Positions 9,458-17,932 of a DNA stretch of 64,000 nucleotides are shown here, in pieces. Position 1 is the stretch's first letter. The number at the start of each line of letters is the position of its first letter. The notes beneath the pieces are model-generated. The model saw only the letters and a list, made by a program, of their open reading frames with translations. It did no database searches and had not been told where the DNA came from. Source of the stretch: an uncultured Bacteroides sp. (GTDB lineage: Bacteria > Bacteroidota > Bacteroidia > Bacteroidales > Bacteroidaceae); contig CAQOGY010000014.1 in assembly GCA_948847595.1 (NCBI GenBank), positions 8,455 through 72,454 on the forward strand, given 5' to 3'. The translations under genes were made by a program, and so were the position numbers.

Positions 9458-12052
9458 ATGATTGATAGTGCAAAATATAAATATCTAATTATCGAATTGA
9501 TAGCTATACTAATTGCAACACCTCATTTAAGCGCTCAAGGTCTGCAGTTTTTTGGAAATAAAGTACCGATTGAACAACGGACTTCCTATACTATTTTCTC
9601 GAAAAAACAAACTCCGGTTTTCTCTAATTTTATCGATATAGAGTTTGAATTAAGAATATCTCAGAGTGAAACTTTCGGGTATCTGTTTCATATGCTCAAT
9701 CCGATAAGTGATGAGGCATACAGTCTGACATATACCTATGTAAGTGAAAAGAATAGTGTTTTTAAATTTAATACCGAAGGAAAGGTTAATCATATTTCAG
9801 TCACTGTGCCTAATGACTCTGTTATCTCACAATGGTTGCCTGTAAAATTAAGAATTGATCTTCTGAAGGGTGAAAGTCTGTTGATGATTGCCGGCAAGAG
9901 AGAATATGGAGCAAATTCTGTTGCTCCGTCCAATCAAACGTCTCCTGTACTTATTTTCGGACGTAGGGAACATCTGGTGGATTTGCCGGCATTTGCTATC
10001 CGTAATCTGAAAGTATCCGGTGAAAGGCAGAACTATTCTTTTGATTTGAATGAGAGCCAAGGACATGAGGTGCACAGTAGTGACGGTAAAATACTGGGAT
10101 GGGTAGAGAATCCTTATTGGTTAATAGGAGATTCTTATCATTGGAGGAAAGATATTTCTTTCATTGTTTCTCAATGTGTGGGATCAAAGTTTAACTGTAA
10201 AGAGCAGGAAATACAATTTATCAGTCCCGATTCGTTATTTACCTATCAGACTGCAAAAAAGCGAATGCTGCGAAGACCATATGCGAGTAGGATGCCGGTA
10301 AAAATGCTCTTGGGAACTAATTTTATTAATGAATCGGCCAATCAAATGTATGCTTATGAGATAAACAACCTGCCTGTTGACAGTATCACCATATCGTCTC
10401 TGGATTTGTCCACGCTGCAATGGGAGCCTATAGGAAGAGCATACTCTAAAGTCCAGTTACATCATCATAATGGTTTTTGGGACAATAAGAATCATCGTTA
10501 TATAGTATTTGGAGGATTCGGAAATAGATTATATAGTAATAAGTTTTTGGTCTACAATGAAGGAGTAGACCGGTGGGATACTTTGCAATTTAAAGGAGAC
10601 AATATAACTCCCCGCTTTTTCTCTTCAATGACCTCTTCTGCACAAGGCAACTATTTGTATATATATGGCGGGGTAGGCAATGAATCCGGCGACCAGAGCA
10701 TTGGGCATAATTATTATAATGATTTGTATGGTATTGATTTGGAACGTCGTATCATAAAACGATACTGGAGCCATCCTGTGGAAGAGAAGCGTGTACCTTC
10801 CGAGCAGATGATTTTATCCGAAGACGGAAAGTATCTTTATGTGATTCGCTATGCAGAGTACATAAAAACGTCCAGTTTGCAGTTGTACAGAATATCCATA
10901 GAGGATGGTAATATGGAAGCATTGGGAGATTCTATTCCGTTTGTTTCCGGATCGATTATTTCTACCGTATCTTTATATTATAATCCGACATTAAAAGAGT
11001 ACTATTGTGTAGCGCAAGAATGCAATGAGCAGGCTAAACAGGTAAGAGCTACCATTTATACTTTATCTGCACCTCCTGTGAGTAAGGCAGAGATGGAATA
11101 TTATGTTTCGGGTGAGAAAAGCATTGGATGGTCAAAATTGATATTGCTATTTGCAGTTCTGTGTATAGCGGCATTGAGTATTTGGATGTTTGGCTTTCGT
11201 AAGAGGAGGAAGACTCAAAAGGAAGTTGTTCAAAGTCGTCCTGTCACATTTTCGTCCGGTGGTCATTCTGCAACGGCCCCGATGAACTCGCTGCTCACTT
11301 CGGAAACGAAGATTCGTACGAATGATAAAAAAGAAGCCAACCGGATCTATATATATGGTATGTTTACTGTTTATAACCGGGACGGGCGTGATGTAACTCA
11401 TTTATTCAGTAAGAAGCTGAAGTATATCTTTTTATATATTCTGTTGAATAGCATTAAAGAAGGGGAAGGGGTAAGTTCATCTTCTTTGAATGAGATATTC
11501 TGGCCGGACAAGGAAGAAGATAAAGCCAAAAATCTGAAGGGAGTTACTATCAGTAATTTGCGTAAGACACTATTGGAACTCGATGGTATTAGATTGGTCT
11601 ATGACAAAGGTGTTTTTAAAATAGAAATAGAAGATGCTATCTGTTTTTGCGATTATTTCAATTTGCATATACATTTAGCTACGCATCCCCAGTCGTGTGA
11701 ATACTTCCTGCCAATATGGGAAAGAGGAAAGTTGCTGGAGAATATCGAGCATTCATTGTTCGATAAGTATAAGCAACGTTCGGAAGACACTATTCTTTCA
11801 TTGCTTCCTAAGGATTTGCCGGTTTATTATCAGCATAATGAATATCGTTATGTGTTGCGCATCTGTTTCATTATTCTGAATAGAGATCCGTTGAATGAGA
11901 AAGCATTGATGTATAGTGTCAGATGCTATAAAAAGATGAATGACTTTGAGAATCTTTCCAAAATATACTCGGCTTTCATTATTGAATATCGTAAAAGTAT
12001 GGGAGAGGACTATACCCAAACGATAGAAGATTTGCTTTTGGAAGAGAGTTAA
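9458..12052 (+). CDS. One-piece membrane sensor-regulator: LamG-like, kelch, TM helix, SARP/OmpR-like DNA-binding
   Basis: An in-frame ATG at 9410 also exists, but the ATG at 9458 gives a clean signal peptide (YLIIELIAILIATPHLSAQ), so I chose it. Residue numbers here count from 9410. Residues of about 60-230 are a LamG/jelly-roll-like segment. About 340-560 carry kelch-like blades (FWDNKNHRYIVFGGFGNRLY, GNYLYIYGGVGN). A single membrane helix lies at about 574-596, followed by RKRRK. About 643-770 is a winged-helix domain of the OmpR/SARP type (IYIYGMFTVYNRDGRDVTHL, ISNLRKTLLELDGIRLVYDKG), and the tail is TPR/BTAD-like. The layout implies a periplasmic sensor joined directly to a cytoplasmic DNA-binding domain with no kinase. 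It is divergent from GH92 and probably controls that PUL. Confidence 0.85.
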   Translation: MIDSAKYKYLIIELIAILIATPHLSAQGLQFFGNKVPIEQRTSYTIFSKKQTPVFSNFIDIEFELRISQSETFGYLFHMLNPISDEAYSLTYTYVSEKNSVFKFNTEGKVNHISVTVPNDSVISQWLPVKLRIDLLKGESLLMIAGKREYGANSVAPSNQTSPVLIFGRREHLVDLPAFAIRNLKVSGERQNYSFDLNESQGHEVHSSDGKILGWVENPYWLIGDSYHWRKDISFIVSQCVGSKFNCKEQEIQFISPDSLFTYQTAKKRMLRRPYASRMPVKMLLGTNFINESANQMYAYEINNLPVDSITISSLDLSTLQWEPIGRAYSKVQLHHHNGFWDNKNHRYIVFGGFGNRLYSNKFLVYNEGVDRWDTLQFKGDNITPRFFSSMTSSAQGNYLYIYGGVGNESGDQSIGHNYYNDLYGIDLERRIIKRYWSHPVEEKRVPSEQMILSEDGKYLYVIRYAEYIKTSSLQLYRISIEDGNMEALGDSIPFVSGSIISTVSLYYNPTLKEYYCVAQECNEQAKQVRATIYTLSAPPVSKAEMEYYVSGEKSIGWSKLILLFAVLCIAALSIWMFGFRKRRKTQKEVVQSRPVTFSSGGHSATAPMNSLLTSETKIRTNDKKEANRIYIYGMFTVYNRDGRDVTHLFSKKLKYIFLYILLNSIKEGEGVSSSSLNEIFWPDKEEDKAKNLKGVTISNLRKTLLELDGIRLVYDKGVFKIEIEDAICFCDYFNLHIHLATHPQSCEYFLPIWERGKLLENIEHSLFDKYKQRSEDTILSLLPKDLPVYYQHNEYRYVLRICFIILNRDPLNEKALMYSVRCYKKMNDFENLSKIYSAFIIEYRKSMGEDYTQTIEDLLLEES

Positions 12053-12071
12053 TCAATCATTTGTTTTTATA

Positions 12072-13199
12072 TCAGCATGATACTTCTTTTTTAAACCATA
12101 CACCAAATACAGGATCAGCCAGAATGATTTCTTTTCCGTCTGTTTCTATTAGTTCTTTTTGTAGTAATGCACTCTTCAGCCGAACGATATTGGCAGAGGT
12201 TCCGAGGTTATATTTTAGAATGATCTCCTTACTGCTAAATTTAGAGTGTATCCCATCGATGACCGCTTTTAGGAAATTCATCTGATAAGCGGAGAGATTT
12301 TCAGTTTCGCTTTGAAAAAGAATATTGTTTTGGTCTAGTAAATCTTCCAGAGCATGAGTCAGCTGTTCCTCTGTTGCTATATCGGTGGTGCGTATCCAAA
12401 GCAACCAGGCAAGTTGTTGTACGTAGGAAGAGTGATTGTCCACAAGGCGACAGATTTCTTTGGCAAGCTCGGGTGAAATGTGCTTCCCGGTATTTTCAAA
12501 GCGTTTGCAGATATATTCTATCCAATATTTAGTCTCTATTTTGGTGAGATAGATCGCATCTCCGAATTTGTAGAATGGAAGATTCTTTTTTTCGAAAAGT
12601 TCATTCATCAGATGTTTCTTACTTCCAAAAAGGCAATATGAGACATGCTGCTGTAGTTGCCACACCGTACGTAGCTTTTTCTGAAATGTTTTTGAATCCT
12701 CAAAATCTGAGATTTGTTGGAACTCGTCAATGCAGATCACTATTTGAATCCCTTTTTCTATCGCAATCTTTTCAGGTAATTGCAAGATATCATTTCCGGC
12801 ATTATCCTGCATGCTATACTCAAAAGAGATAGAAAAGTCGTTCATAGGGTCTGTGCCAATGGAAATTTTGGGATTGATATGTGCGAGAAATTGTTTGGTG
12901 TTCTCAACCCACTCGTCCCATTTGGAAGAAGTTTGTTTTAATACAGAAGTAGCAAAAAGACGATAGAATTCGCTTTCGGTACGACAGGAGAAAATGTCTA
13001 AATAGACTATCTTTCTGGTCTTTGTTTGAGCTAGCTGGGCTACTTTCTTCACAAGCGATGTTTTCCCCCATCTTCTTGGGGATATAAGTATTGTGTTCAC
13101 ACCATGTGTGAAATTAAGGAGCAGACGCTGGGTTTCTTTCTCTCGATCGGTGAAGTTATCTCCGGAAGTGGCTACACCAAAAACAAATGGCTTTTCCAT
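12072..13199 (-). CDS. AAA ATPase of the archaeal-ATPase (ATPase_2) type with C-terminal winged helix
   Basis: The frame opens at 13226, but a promoter box at 13224-13231 overlaps that start, so the next ATG at 13199 (MEKPFVFG) is preferred. A Walker A (SPRRWGKTS) and a Walker B (IVICIDEFQQI) are intact. A KSS-type C-terminal winged helix follows (FSSKEIILKYNLGTSANIVRLKSALLQKELI). Total length from 13199 is 375 residues, usual for this family. There is no signal peptide, so it is cytosolic. These stand-alone ATPases are widespread in Bacteroides and their role is unknown. The gene converges with the 3' end of the PUL regulator, with a 19-nt gap, and is not obviously part of any operon. Confidence 0.85.
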   Translation of the reverse strand: MEKPFVFGVATSGDNFTDREKETQRLLLNFTHGVNTILISPRRWGKTSLVKKVAQLAQTKTRKIVYLDIFSCRTESEFYRLFATSVLKQTSSKWDEWVENTKQFLAHINPKISIGTDPMNDFSISFEYSMQDNAGNDILQLPEKIAIEKGIQIVICIDEFQQISDFEDSKTFQKKLRTVWQLQQHVSYCLFGSKKHLMNELFEKKNLPFYKFGDAIYLTKIETKYWIEYICKRFENTGKHISPELAKEICRLVDNHSSYVQQLAWLLWIRTTDIATEEQLTHALEDLLDQNNILFQSETENLSAYQMNFLKAVIDGIHSKFSSKEIILKYNLGTSANIVRLKSALLQKELIETDGKEIILADPVFGVWFKKEVSC

Positions 13200-13223
13200 G
13201 CTTATCTTTTTGTTGGAACCTTG

Positions 13224-13231
13224 CAAATATA
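13224..13231 (-). promoter_or_regulatory. Promoter -7 box of the AAA ATPase gene
   Basis: On the minus strand this reads TATATTTG, a full match to the Bacteroides -7 consensus TAnnTTTG. A CTTG at 13252-13255 (minus strand) sits 20 bp upstream, at the position of the -33 box. The predicted transcript starts near 13217, which excludes the ATG at 13226 and supports the one at 13199. Confidence 0.6.
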
Positions 13232-13246
13232 GCGATTCTTTAATAA

Positions 13247-13294
13247 ACTAACAAGTTTGTTACTAACAAAGTTGTTAGTAATAAACTTGTTAGT
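13247..13294. repeat. 48-bp composite palindrome over the ATPase promoter
   Basis: Two 23-nt arms (13247-13269 and 13272-13294) are complementary at 22 of 23 positions with a 2-nt centre. The arms are built from four copies of an 8-mer: ACTAACAA at 13247 and 13262, and TTGTTAGT at 13272 and 13287. The like copies are 15 bp apart. The palindrome covers the -33 region of the ATPase promoter, so it is a candidate operator. It could also form a cruciform or RNA hairpin. Confidence 0.6.
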
Positions 13295-13393
13295 CATTAA
13301 CGATGCAACCTTTGTTTATATGCCAGTGTTCCAATTATTTAATTTGTAATTAACGCTCGAAGGGCTTGAGGACTTAACAAAGGCTTTTTTATG

Positions 13394-13401
13394 TAACTTT
13401 G
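13394..13401 (+). promoter_or_regulatory. Isolated -7 box without an evident gene
   Basis: TAACTTTG matches TAnnTTTG, but no clear -33 TTTG lies at 19-21 bp. A start near 13408 would read straight into the 22-bp-period element at 13460-13975, which has no convincing reading frame. It is weak evidence that the element is transcribed. Confidence 0.3.
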
Positions 13402-13459
13402 TAGTCGTAATAACAACAATAAAACTCAAATTAAAATCTGGAATCTGTCGGATCGCATT

Positions 13460-13975
13460 GATAACTTGAATTCAATATGCCACACAGTGATTTGATAGTA
13501 GTTTTGCTCTCATGCTCTAATGAAAGGTCTGTATTCCTTTATTCATCGTAGTTTCAGGTATGGTAGCAAGTGTGGTGGCAGGTATGAGAGCAAGCGTTTG
13601 CTCTCACTCTTCCATATATCATTGTTTGTCATTTGTTTGATATTATCTTTTGATTTACAGGATGTTAATAACTGAAGTGTCAACTATTAATGATTGGTAT
13701 ATCAGACATTAATAAATGAGAAATCAGCCTTTAATGGTTGATAACTCAGTTGTTTTTGACTGATAAATGATTTATTGTTTCTTGGAAGAGCAGGTTAATC
13801 GAACAGTTGTTACGGTCAAGTTAATTGAATCATATAAGTAAGCCATCAGTTTCCTGCCTTGGATACTGCAGTGTCCCGCCTTGGGAACTGCAGTATCTTG
13901 CCTTGGGAACTATCGTTTCCCGCCTTGGGAACTATCGTTTCCTTCCTGGATACTGTCGTTTCTGCTTCGGAAATC
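13460..13975 (+). repeat. Composite non-coding element, copy 1, with three 22-bp-period blocks
   Basis: The stretch contains, in order: a conserved leader from AACTTGAA (13463); a hairpin GAGAGCAAGCGTTTGCTCTC (13586-13605, 8-bp arms); an array with TTAAT at 13665, 13687, 13709 and 13731, exactly 22 bp apart; a GGTTAATCG/GGTCAAGTT pair (13793, 13814); and an array of 22-bp units with starts at 13847, 13869, 13891, 13913, 13935 and 13956 (consensus CAGTTTCCTGCCTTGGGAAC-like). The same order is found inverted at 29215-29845. The 22-bp period is not a multiple of three, so it does not encode a repeated peptide. I do not recognise the element. Confidence 0.75.
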
Positions 13976-14043
13976 ATTTCTCCGATAATAGGAGGTTATC
14001 TTCCATTTCCGATATAAGCGGCGCCTTCCCTGTTTATACCGGT

Positions 14044-14139
14044 GTTGCAGATGGTGGTATCTGTCACTTATCTGCAACAGGTATCTGCAACGCTGTAATC
14101 AAATGTTGATTAAATAGTTATTTCGATTTTGTTGCAGAT
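14044..14139. repeat. Four GTTGCAGAT/ATCTGCAAC boxes upstream of the fimbrial operon
   Basis: GTTGCAGAT occurs at 14044-14052 and 14131-14139, and its inverse ATCTGCAAC at 14070-14078 and 14083-14091. The four 9-mers are perfect and lie 200-300 bp upstream of the first fimbrial gene. They could be binding sites for a regulator. An invertible segment is possible in principle because inverted pairs are present, but no recombinase gene is nearby. Confidence 0.45.
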
Positions 14140-14335
14140 GGCAGATGTTTTTCATTTATAACTTCTGTGTAGTATCGTGGAAAAATAGCTTTTCAACTTC
14201 TGGAGTTTCGCTTTTTTACGCTTGTTCTATCCATCCATACTCTTAAAACTTGCAAATTCCTTCCAATCGTTTCACAGAACCTTCCAAGCCTGTTTTTTTG
14301 TTCCGGTAGTATGATTTTATTTAGTTATTAACTTC

Positions 14336-14343
14336 TATATTTG
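14336..14343 (+). promoter_or_regulatory. Promoter -7 box of the fimbrial operon
   Basis: TATATTTG is a full match to TAnnTTTG and lies 20 nt before the ATG at 14363. No TTTG was seen at the usual -33 distance, which would fit a promoter needing an activator. Confidence 0.5.
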
Positions 14344-14362
14344 TTCACAGAAACGAACAATT

Positions 14363-15640
14363 ATGAAAAACGGGATCTATACATGCGTTATTCTCATGGC
14401 ATTTCTTGCTTTATCAGAAAGTGTGTATGCAGCGATTCCGGTTCTCACGGTTGCGAGTGACACTATCAGGCGGGTGGTGATATATTTCGATAAGGAAGAA
14501 ACAGATATTGATTTTAGTTATAAAACTAATAATCATGAAATTAATGTTTTAGATTCTTTGCTTGAAGAAAAAATAAATTCAAGATATATCACTGCGCTCA
14601 ATGTGGTCACTTTTGTATCGCCTGACGGAGATTCGGTTTACAATGCCGCATTATCTGTCCGAAGAAACAATTCGATGAGAGAGTTCTTAAGGCAACGTTA
14701 TCCGTATGTTGATGTCGAAAAGATTAAACTTACTTCGGAAGGAGAAGATTGGTCTGAACTTCGTAAGTTGGTGGCGTCGGATTCAGACTTGCCGGACCGG
14801 GAAGAAGTCTTGATGTTGATAGATTATCATCGGGATAACACTGTGAAGCGAAAAGAACTGTTGCAGAAGTTGAATCAGGGAATGGCTTACCGATACATTG
14901 TCCGCAATGTGTTACCTGAGTTGAGACGCGCTGAGATTACGGTTGTCCGGGAGGTTCCGGAAATGGAAAAGAATACTTTTGAACCGGTATCTTCTGTCTC
15001 CGGATTGTTTGTTTCAAAGCAGGAAGAGGCGCTTCCGAGCGATCAACCTGATAAGCCGGAGGGAGAAAGTAAAGAGAGTATGGCTTATGAGGTGGTAGTG
15101 TCGGAGGCAGAAGGGCCGGTTGAAAGTAAAACGGTGCTTGCAGTGAAGAATAATCTGTTGTACGATTTGGCGTTGGCGCCGAATCTGGAAGTAGAGATTC
15201 CGGTAGGCAAAAGGTGGTCTTTAAATGCTGAATACAAATGTCCGTGGTGGCTGAACAGTAAACATGATTTCTGTTATCAGCTTCTTTCGGGAGGAGTGGA
15301 AGGACGTTGCTGGTTGGGCAATCGTCAGAAGCGCAACCGGTTGACAGGACATTTTATTGGGCTTTATGCTGAAGGTGGAATTTACGATTTCCAGTGGAAG
15401 GGAGACGGTTATCGGGGCGATTATTACGGAGCTGCGGGAGTGACCTACGGGTATGCGCGGCAACTGGCTCGCCATCTGTCGCTCGAATTTAGCTTCGGCA
15501 TCGGGTATCTGACAACAGAATATAAGAAATATACTCCTTACGAGGGGGATATCGTGTGGACAACTAGTGGACGTTATAACTTTATAGGTCCTACCAAGGC
15601 GAAAGTCTCTCTGGTATGGCTGATAAAAAGAGGGAGATAA
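14363..15640 (+). CDS. DUF3575 outer-membrane protein of a fimbrial cluster
   Basis: The product is 425 residues with signal peptide (ILMAFLALSESVYAA). Residues of about 35-205 look like an OmpA-type periplasmic segment (VVTFVSPDGDSVYNAALSVR followed by RRNNSMREFL). After a linker, residues of about 260-425 are a DUF3575 beta-barrel-like domain (VKNNLLYDLALAPNLEVEIP, KRWSLNAEYKCPWW, GYARQLARHLSLEFSFGIGY). Proteins of this kind precede Mfa/FimB-type subunits in Bacteroides fimbrial clusters and probably sit in the outer membrane as an assembly or anchoring factor. It is the first gene of a three-gene unit, 7 nt before the next. Confidence 0.85.
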   Translation: MKNGIYTCVILMAFLALSESVYAAIPVLTVASDTIRRVVIYFDKEETDIDFSYKTNNHEINVLDSLLEEKINSRYITALNVVTFVSPDGDSVYNAALSVRRNNSMREFLRQRYPYVDVEKIKLTSEGEDWSELRKLVASDSDLPDREEVLMLIDYHRDNTVKRKELLQKLNQGMAYRYIVRNVLPELRRAEITVVREVPEMEKNTFEPVSSVSGLFVSKQEEALPSDQPDKPEGESKESMAYEVVVSEAEGPVESKTVLAVKNNLLYDLALAPNLEVEIPVGKRWSLNAEYKCPWWLNSKHDFCYQLLSGGVEGRCWLGNRQKRNRLTGHFIGLYAEGGIYDFQWKGDGYRGDYYGAAGVTYGYARQLARHLSLEFSFGIGYLTTEYKKYTPYEGDIVWTTSGRYNFIGPTKAKVSLVWLIKRGR

Positions 15641-15647
15641 GGACGTT

Positions 15648-16628
15648 ATGCAAGATACAAGATACATACTTCTTGTGCTTCTGTCCTCGCTGCTGATGCT
15701 GACCGGATGTAGCCGTCGCGAACTATTGGATGATTATCCCGTAAGCGGGGTAGATATAAAGTTAGATTGGAACGGTGTTACCGATAAGTTGCCGGAAGGG
15801 GTTCGGGTGATTTTTTATCCGAAGAGTGCGGAAGGCAGAAAGATTGATACATACCTTTCAGTAAGAGGTGGAAAAGTAAAGGTGCCGCCGGGGCGTTACT
15901 CGGTAGTGGCTTACAACTACGACACTGAAACGGTACAGATCAGAGGAGAGGAAGCCTATGAGACGATTGAAGCATTTACAGGCTATTGCAATGGTCTGGG
16001 AATAGCGGGAACGGAAAAAATGGTATGGGGACCTGATCCCTTATACGTAGTGCAGATCGATGATTTACATATAGCGAACAATGAAGAAGAGCTTCTACTG
16101 GATTGGAAACCGAAATTAGTGGTAAAGACCTATTCTTTCAAGATCAAGGTGGAAGGGCTGGAATATGTTTCTTCAATCGTTGGCAGTGTGGAAGGTATGG
16201 CGGGTTGTTACTGTTTGGGCAGATGTTGCGGGATGATGAACGATGCTCCTATCTACTTTGAAGCGCAAGGACGTTCGGGCGAAGTAACGGGTAGTTTTAC
16301 AGCTTTTGGGTTACCGGAAGGGGCGATAAGCCGGGCAGGTGACAAGATAAAGCTGACACTGGCTTTTATTAAAGTAGATAAAACCGTGCAGAAAGCGGAG
16401 ATTGATATAACGGAGGTGGTTACTGATGCGGAAAAAGGAGGCGGAAGTGGAAGTGGCGGAGATGATGACGGTGATGTTGTTGAGCCTCCAACAGAGATAG
16501 AGTTGCCACTTGACGATCAAGTTGAGGTTGAAAAGCCGACTACTAATCCGGATGGCGGAGGGGGTGGTATTGGTGGCGAAGTTGGTGATTGGGGAGAAGA
16601 GGAGGAAGTGCCTTTGCCCGTAATTTGA
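15648..16628 (+). CDS. DUF5119 fimbrial-subunit-like lipoprotein with acidic glycine-rich tail
   Basis: The product is 326 residues with lipobox (LMLTGC, Cys21). The body from about 35 to 255 resembles the DUF5119 / FimB-Mfa2 type (GVRVIFYPKSAEGRKIDTYL, VPPGRYSVVAYNYDTETVQI), with a beta-sandwich expected. From about residue 264 to the end it is unusual: runs of Gly and acidic residues (GGGSGSGGDDDGD, DGGGGGIGGEVGDWGEEEEV), probably disordered. Family knowledge suggests a minor or anchor subunit of a type V pilus. It is separated by 7 nt from the DUF3575 gene and 52 nt from the fimbrillin. Confidence 0.8.
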   Translation: MQDTRYILLVLLSSLLMLTGCSRRELLDDYPVSGVDIKLDWNGVTDKLPEGVRVIFYPKSAEGRKIDTYLSVRGGKVKVPPGRYSVVAYNYDTETVQIRGEEAYETIEAFTGYCNGLGIAGTEKMVWGPDPLYVVQIDDLHIANNEEELLLDWKPKLVVKTYSFKIKVEGLEYVSSIVGSVEGMAGCYCLGRCCGMMNDAPIYFEAQGRSGEVTGSFTAFGLPEGAISRAGDKIKLTLAFIKVDKTVQKAEIDITEVVTDAEKGGGSGSGGDDDGDVVEPPTEIELPLDDQVEVEKPTTNPDGGGGGIGGEVGDWGEEEEVPLPVI

Positions 16629-16680
16629 GATTAGACATAAACAAGATATAACAATATTATAAACTTAAAAAAATACGATT

Positions 16681-17634
16681 ATGAAAAAGGTATTATTGGC
16701 GATTGCAGCAGTTGCAACAATTACAAGCTGCTCACAGAATGAAGAATTTGAGAATCTAGGACAAAAAGAGGAAATAAACTTTACTCCGGTAGTTGGAAAA
16801 GCTACGAGAGTTACCCCTCTTGTAACGGACGCTTTTGAGACTTTCACAATTTATGGCTATAATGTGGGTACAACGGATTTTAATGGTACAGGTAATCTCT
16901 CAACTGCAATATTTGGACCGGAAACATATTCAAAATCCGCAGCTACTTGGACAGGAAACACTTTCTATTGGCCTGCAAATGTGGCAGAGAAACTTTGTTT
17001 CTTTGCGTATTCTCCTGCTTCTATAAAAGAATATCAAGCTACAACAGGTTATCCTTCATTTAAATATGAGGTTAAGGCGGTTGAATCACAAGAAGATTTG
17101 GTTGTAGCTAGTAATCTGAATAAAGCAAGAGGGACTGATGTATCTTTGGCTTTTAACCATGCATTAATACAGTTGAATTTTTCGGCAGGACTGACAACTG
17201 GCTTTACTTATGCTATTACAAATATTTCAATTAGTGGAGTTAATAACTCAGGCACATTTACTTATAGTAACAGCATCGGTGACTGGACAGCTCAAGATGG
17301 CACTGCTTCTTATGCTTATGCAGGTGATTTTAATGGAACAATAACTGATAATGTATTAAAACTTTCAACAGGTAGTAATGCTTTAATGTTAATGCCACAA
17401 ACAGTTCCTGCTGGTGCTGAAATCTCGATTACATATACAGCGACAGCTAATTCCACTAACCAAGTGACTTTTAATGGAACTAAGAAAGTTGCAATTGGTG
17501 GTGTTGAATGGAAGAAAGGCAGTAATATTTGTTATAAGTTGATATTACCAACAGGTGCAGAGGCTATAACTTATAGTACTGTAGTTAATCCTTGGGGTGA
17601 GGAAGATTCTCAAGATAAAACAACTCAACCATAA
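16681..17634 (+). CDS. Fimbrillin family (Mfa1/FimA-like) lipoprotein, probable major pilus subunit
   Basis: The product is 317 residues. A lipobox (TITSC, Cys17) follows a short signal peptide, and INFTPVVGKATRVT is the typical start of mature Mfa-like fimbrillins. DLVVASNLNKARGTDVSLAFNHALIQLNF is the family's conserved central region, and the C-terminus ends in a strand (AITYSTVVNPWGEED). In type V pili the lipidated precursor is cleaved by an Arg/Lys protease and polymerises by donor-strand exchange; the Arg in KATRVT is a plausible site. It ends the operon, 35 nt before a strong hairpin. Confidence 0.88.
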   Translation: MKKVLLAIAAVATITSCSQNEEFENLGQKEEINFTPVVGKATRVTPLVTDAFETFTIYGYNVGTTDFNGTGNLSTAIFGPETYSKSAATWTGNTFYWPANVAEKLCFFAYSPASIKEYQATTGYPSFKYEVKAVESQEDLVVASNLNKARGTDVSLAFNHALIQLNFSAGLTTGFTYAITNISISGVNNSGTFTYSNSIGDWTAQDGTASYAYAGDFNGTITDNVLKLSTGSNALMLMPQTVPAGAEISITYTATANSTNQVTFNGTKKVAIGGVEWKKGSNICYKLILPTGAEAITYSTVVNPWGEEDSQDKTTQP

Positions 17635-17669
17635 TTTTTTTGTAAATGGTGAAAATGTGATATTTCTAT

Positions 17670-17702
17670 GAATCCTAGTTTTTAAACAAAAAACTAGGAT
17701 TC
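17670..17702 (+). terminator. Terminator of the fimbrial operon
   Basis: A perfect 14-bp stem (17670-17683 with 17689-17702, GAATCCTAGTTTTT arm) with a 5-nt loop lies 35 nt after the fimbrillin stop. T-rich sequence follows. The A/T ends of the stem let it work on either strand. Confidence 0.75.
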
Positions 17703-17864
17703 TCTATCTTAAGATATATGTATTATACGTAATTCAAGATTTATATTATTTCCTCAGTATTTATATCTTATTGTTTTATTAATTTTGAAAGTTTTTCATC
17801 TTGATAAATAAGCTTTAAATATTCTTTTCGAATCATCTCTTTTGCACTTTTCTCCTCCTTTTCT

Positions 17865-17895
17865 ATTGCCATGTAAAAGATTTCATATATTTTTG
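17865..17895 (+). promoter_or_regulatory. Promoter of the first four-Cys AraC regulator
   Basis: TATTTTTG at 17888-17895 matches TAnnTTTG. ATTG at 17865-17868 is 19 bp upstream, in place of the -33 TTTG. The predicted start near 17902 gives a leader of about 31 nt before the ATG at 17933. Confidence 0.5.
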
Positions 17896-17932
17896 TTGCC
17901 AACAGGAACAAATCAAACACCAACACAAATAT

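Larger units (their letters stand above)
13227..14362. other. Gene-free stretch between ATPase and fimbrial operon
   Basis: Beyond the ATPase promoter, its palindrome and the 22-bp-period element, the part from about 13,976 to 14,335 carries four GTTGCAGAT-type boxes and the fimbrial promoter. A 94-codon open frame at 13825-14109 is mostly repeat array and I do not regard it as a gene. Confidence 0.6.

Noticed and set aside
13847..13975. Possible CRISPR array (also 29243-29396 and 62925-63010)
   Set aside because: The units are 22 bp with no constant repeat plus unique spacer, each unit diverges throughout, and no cas gene is present.
13825..14109. 94-codon open frame on the plus strand
   Set aside because: Nearly half of it is the 22-bp repeat array, which changes frame at each unit, and the second copy of the element has no matching frame. 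No signal or domain is seen.
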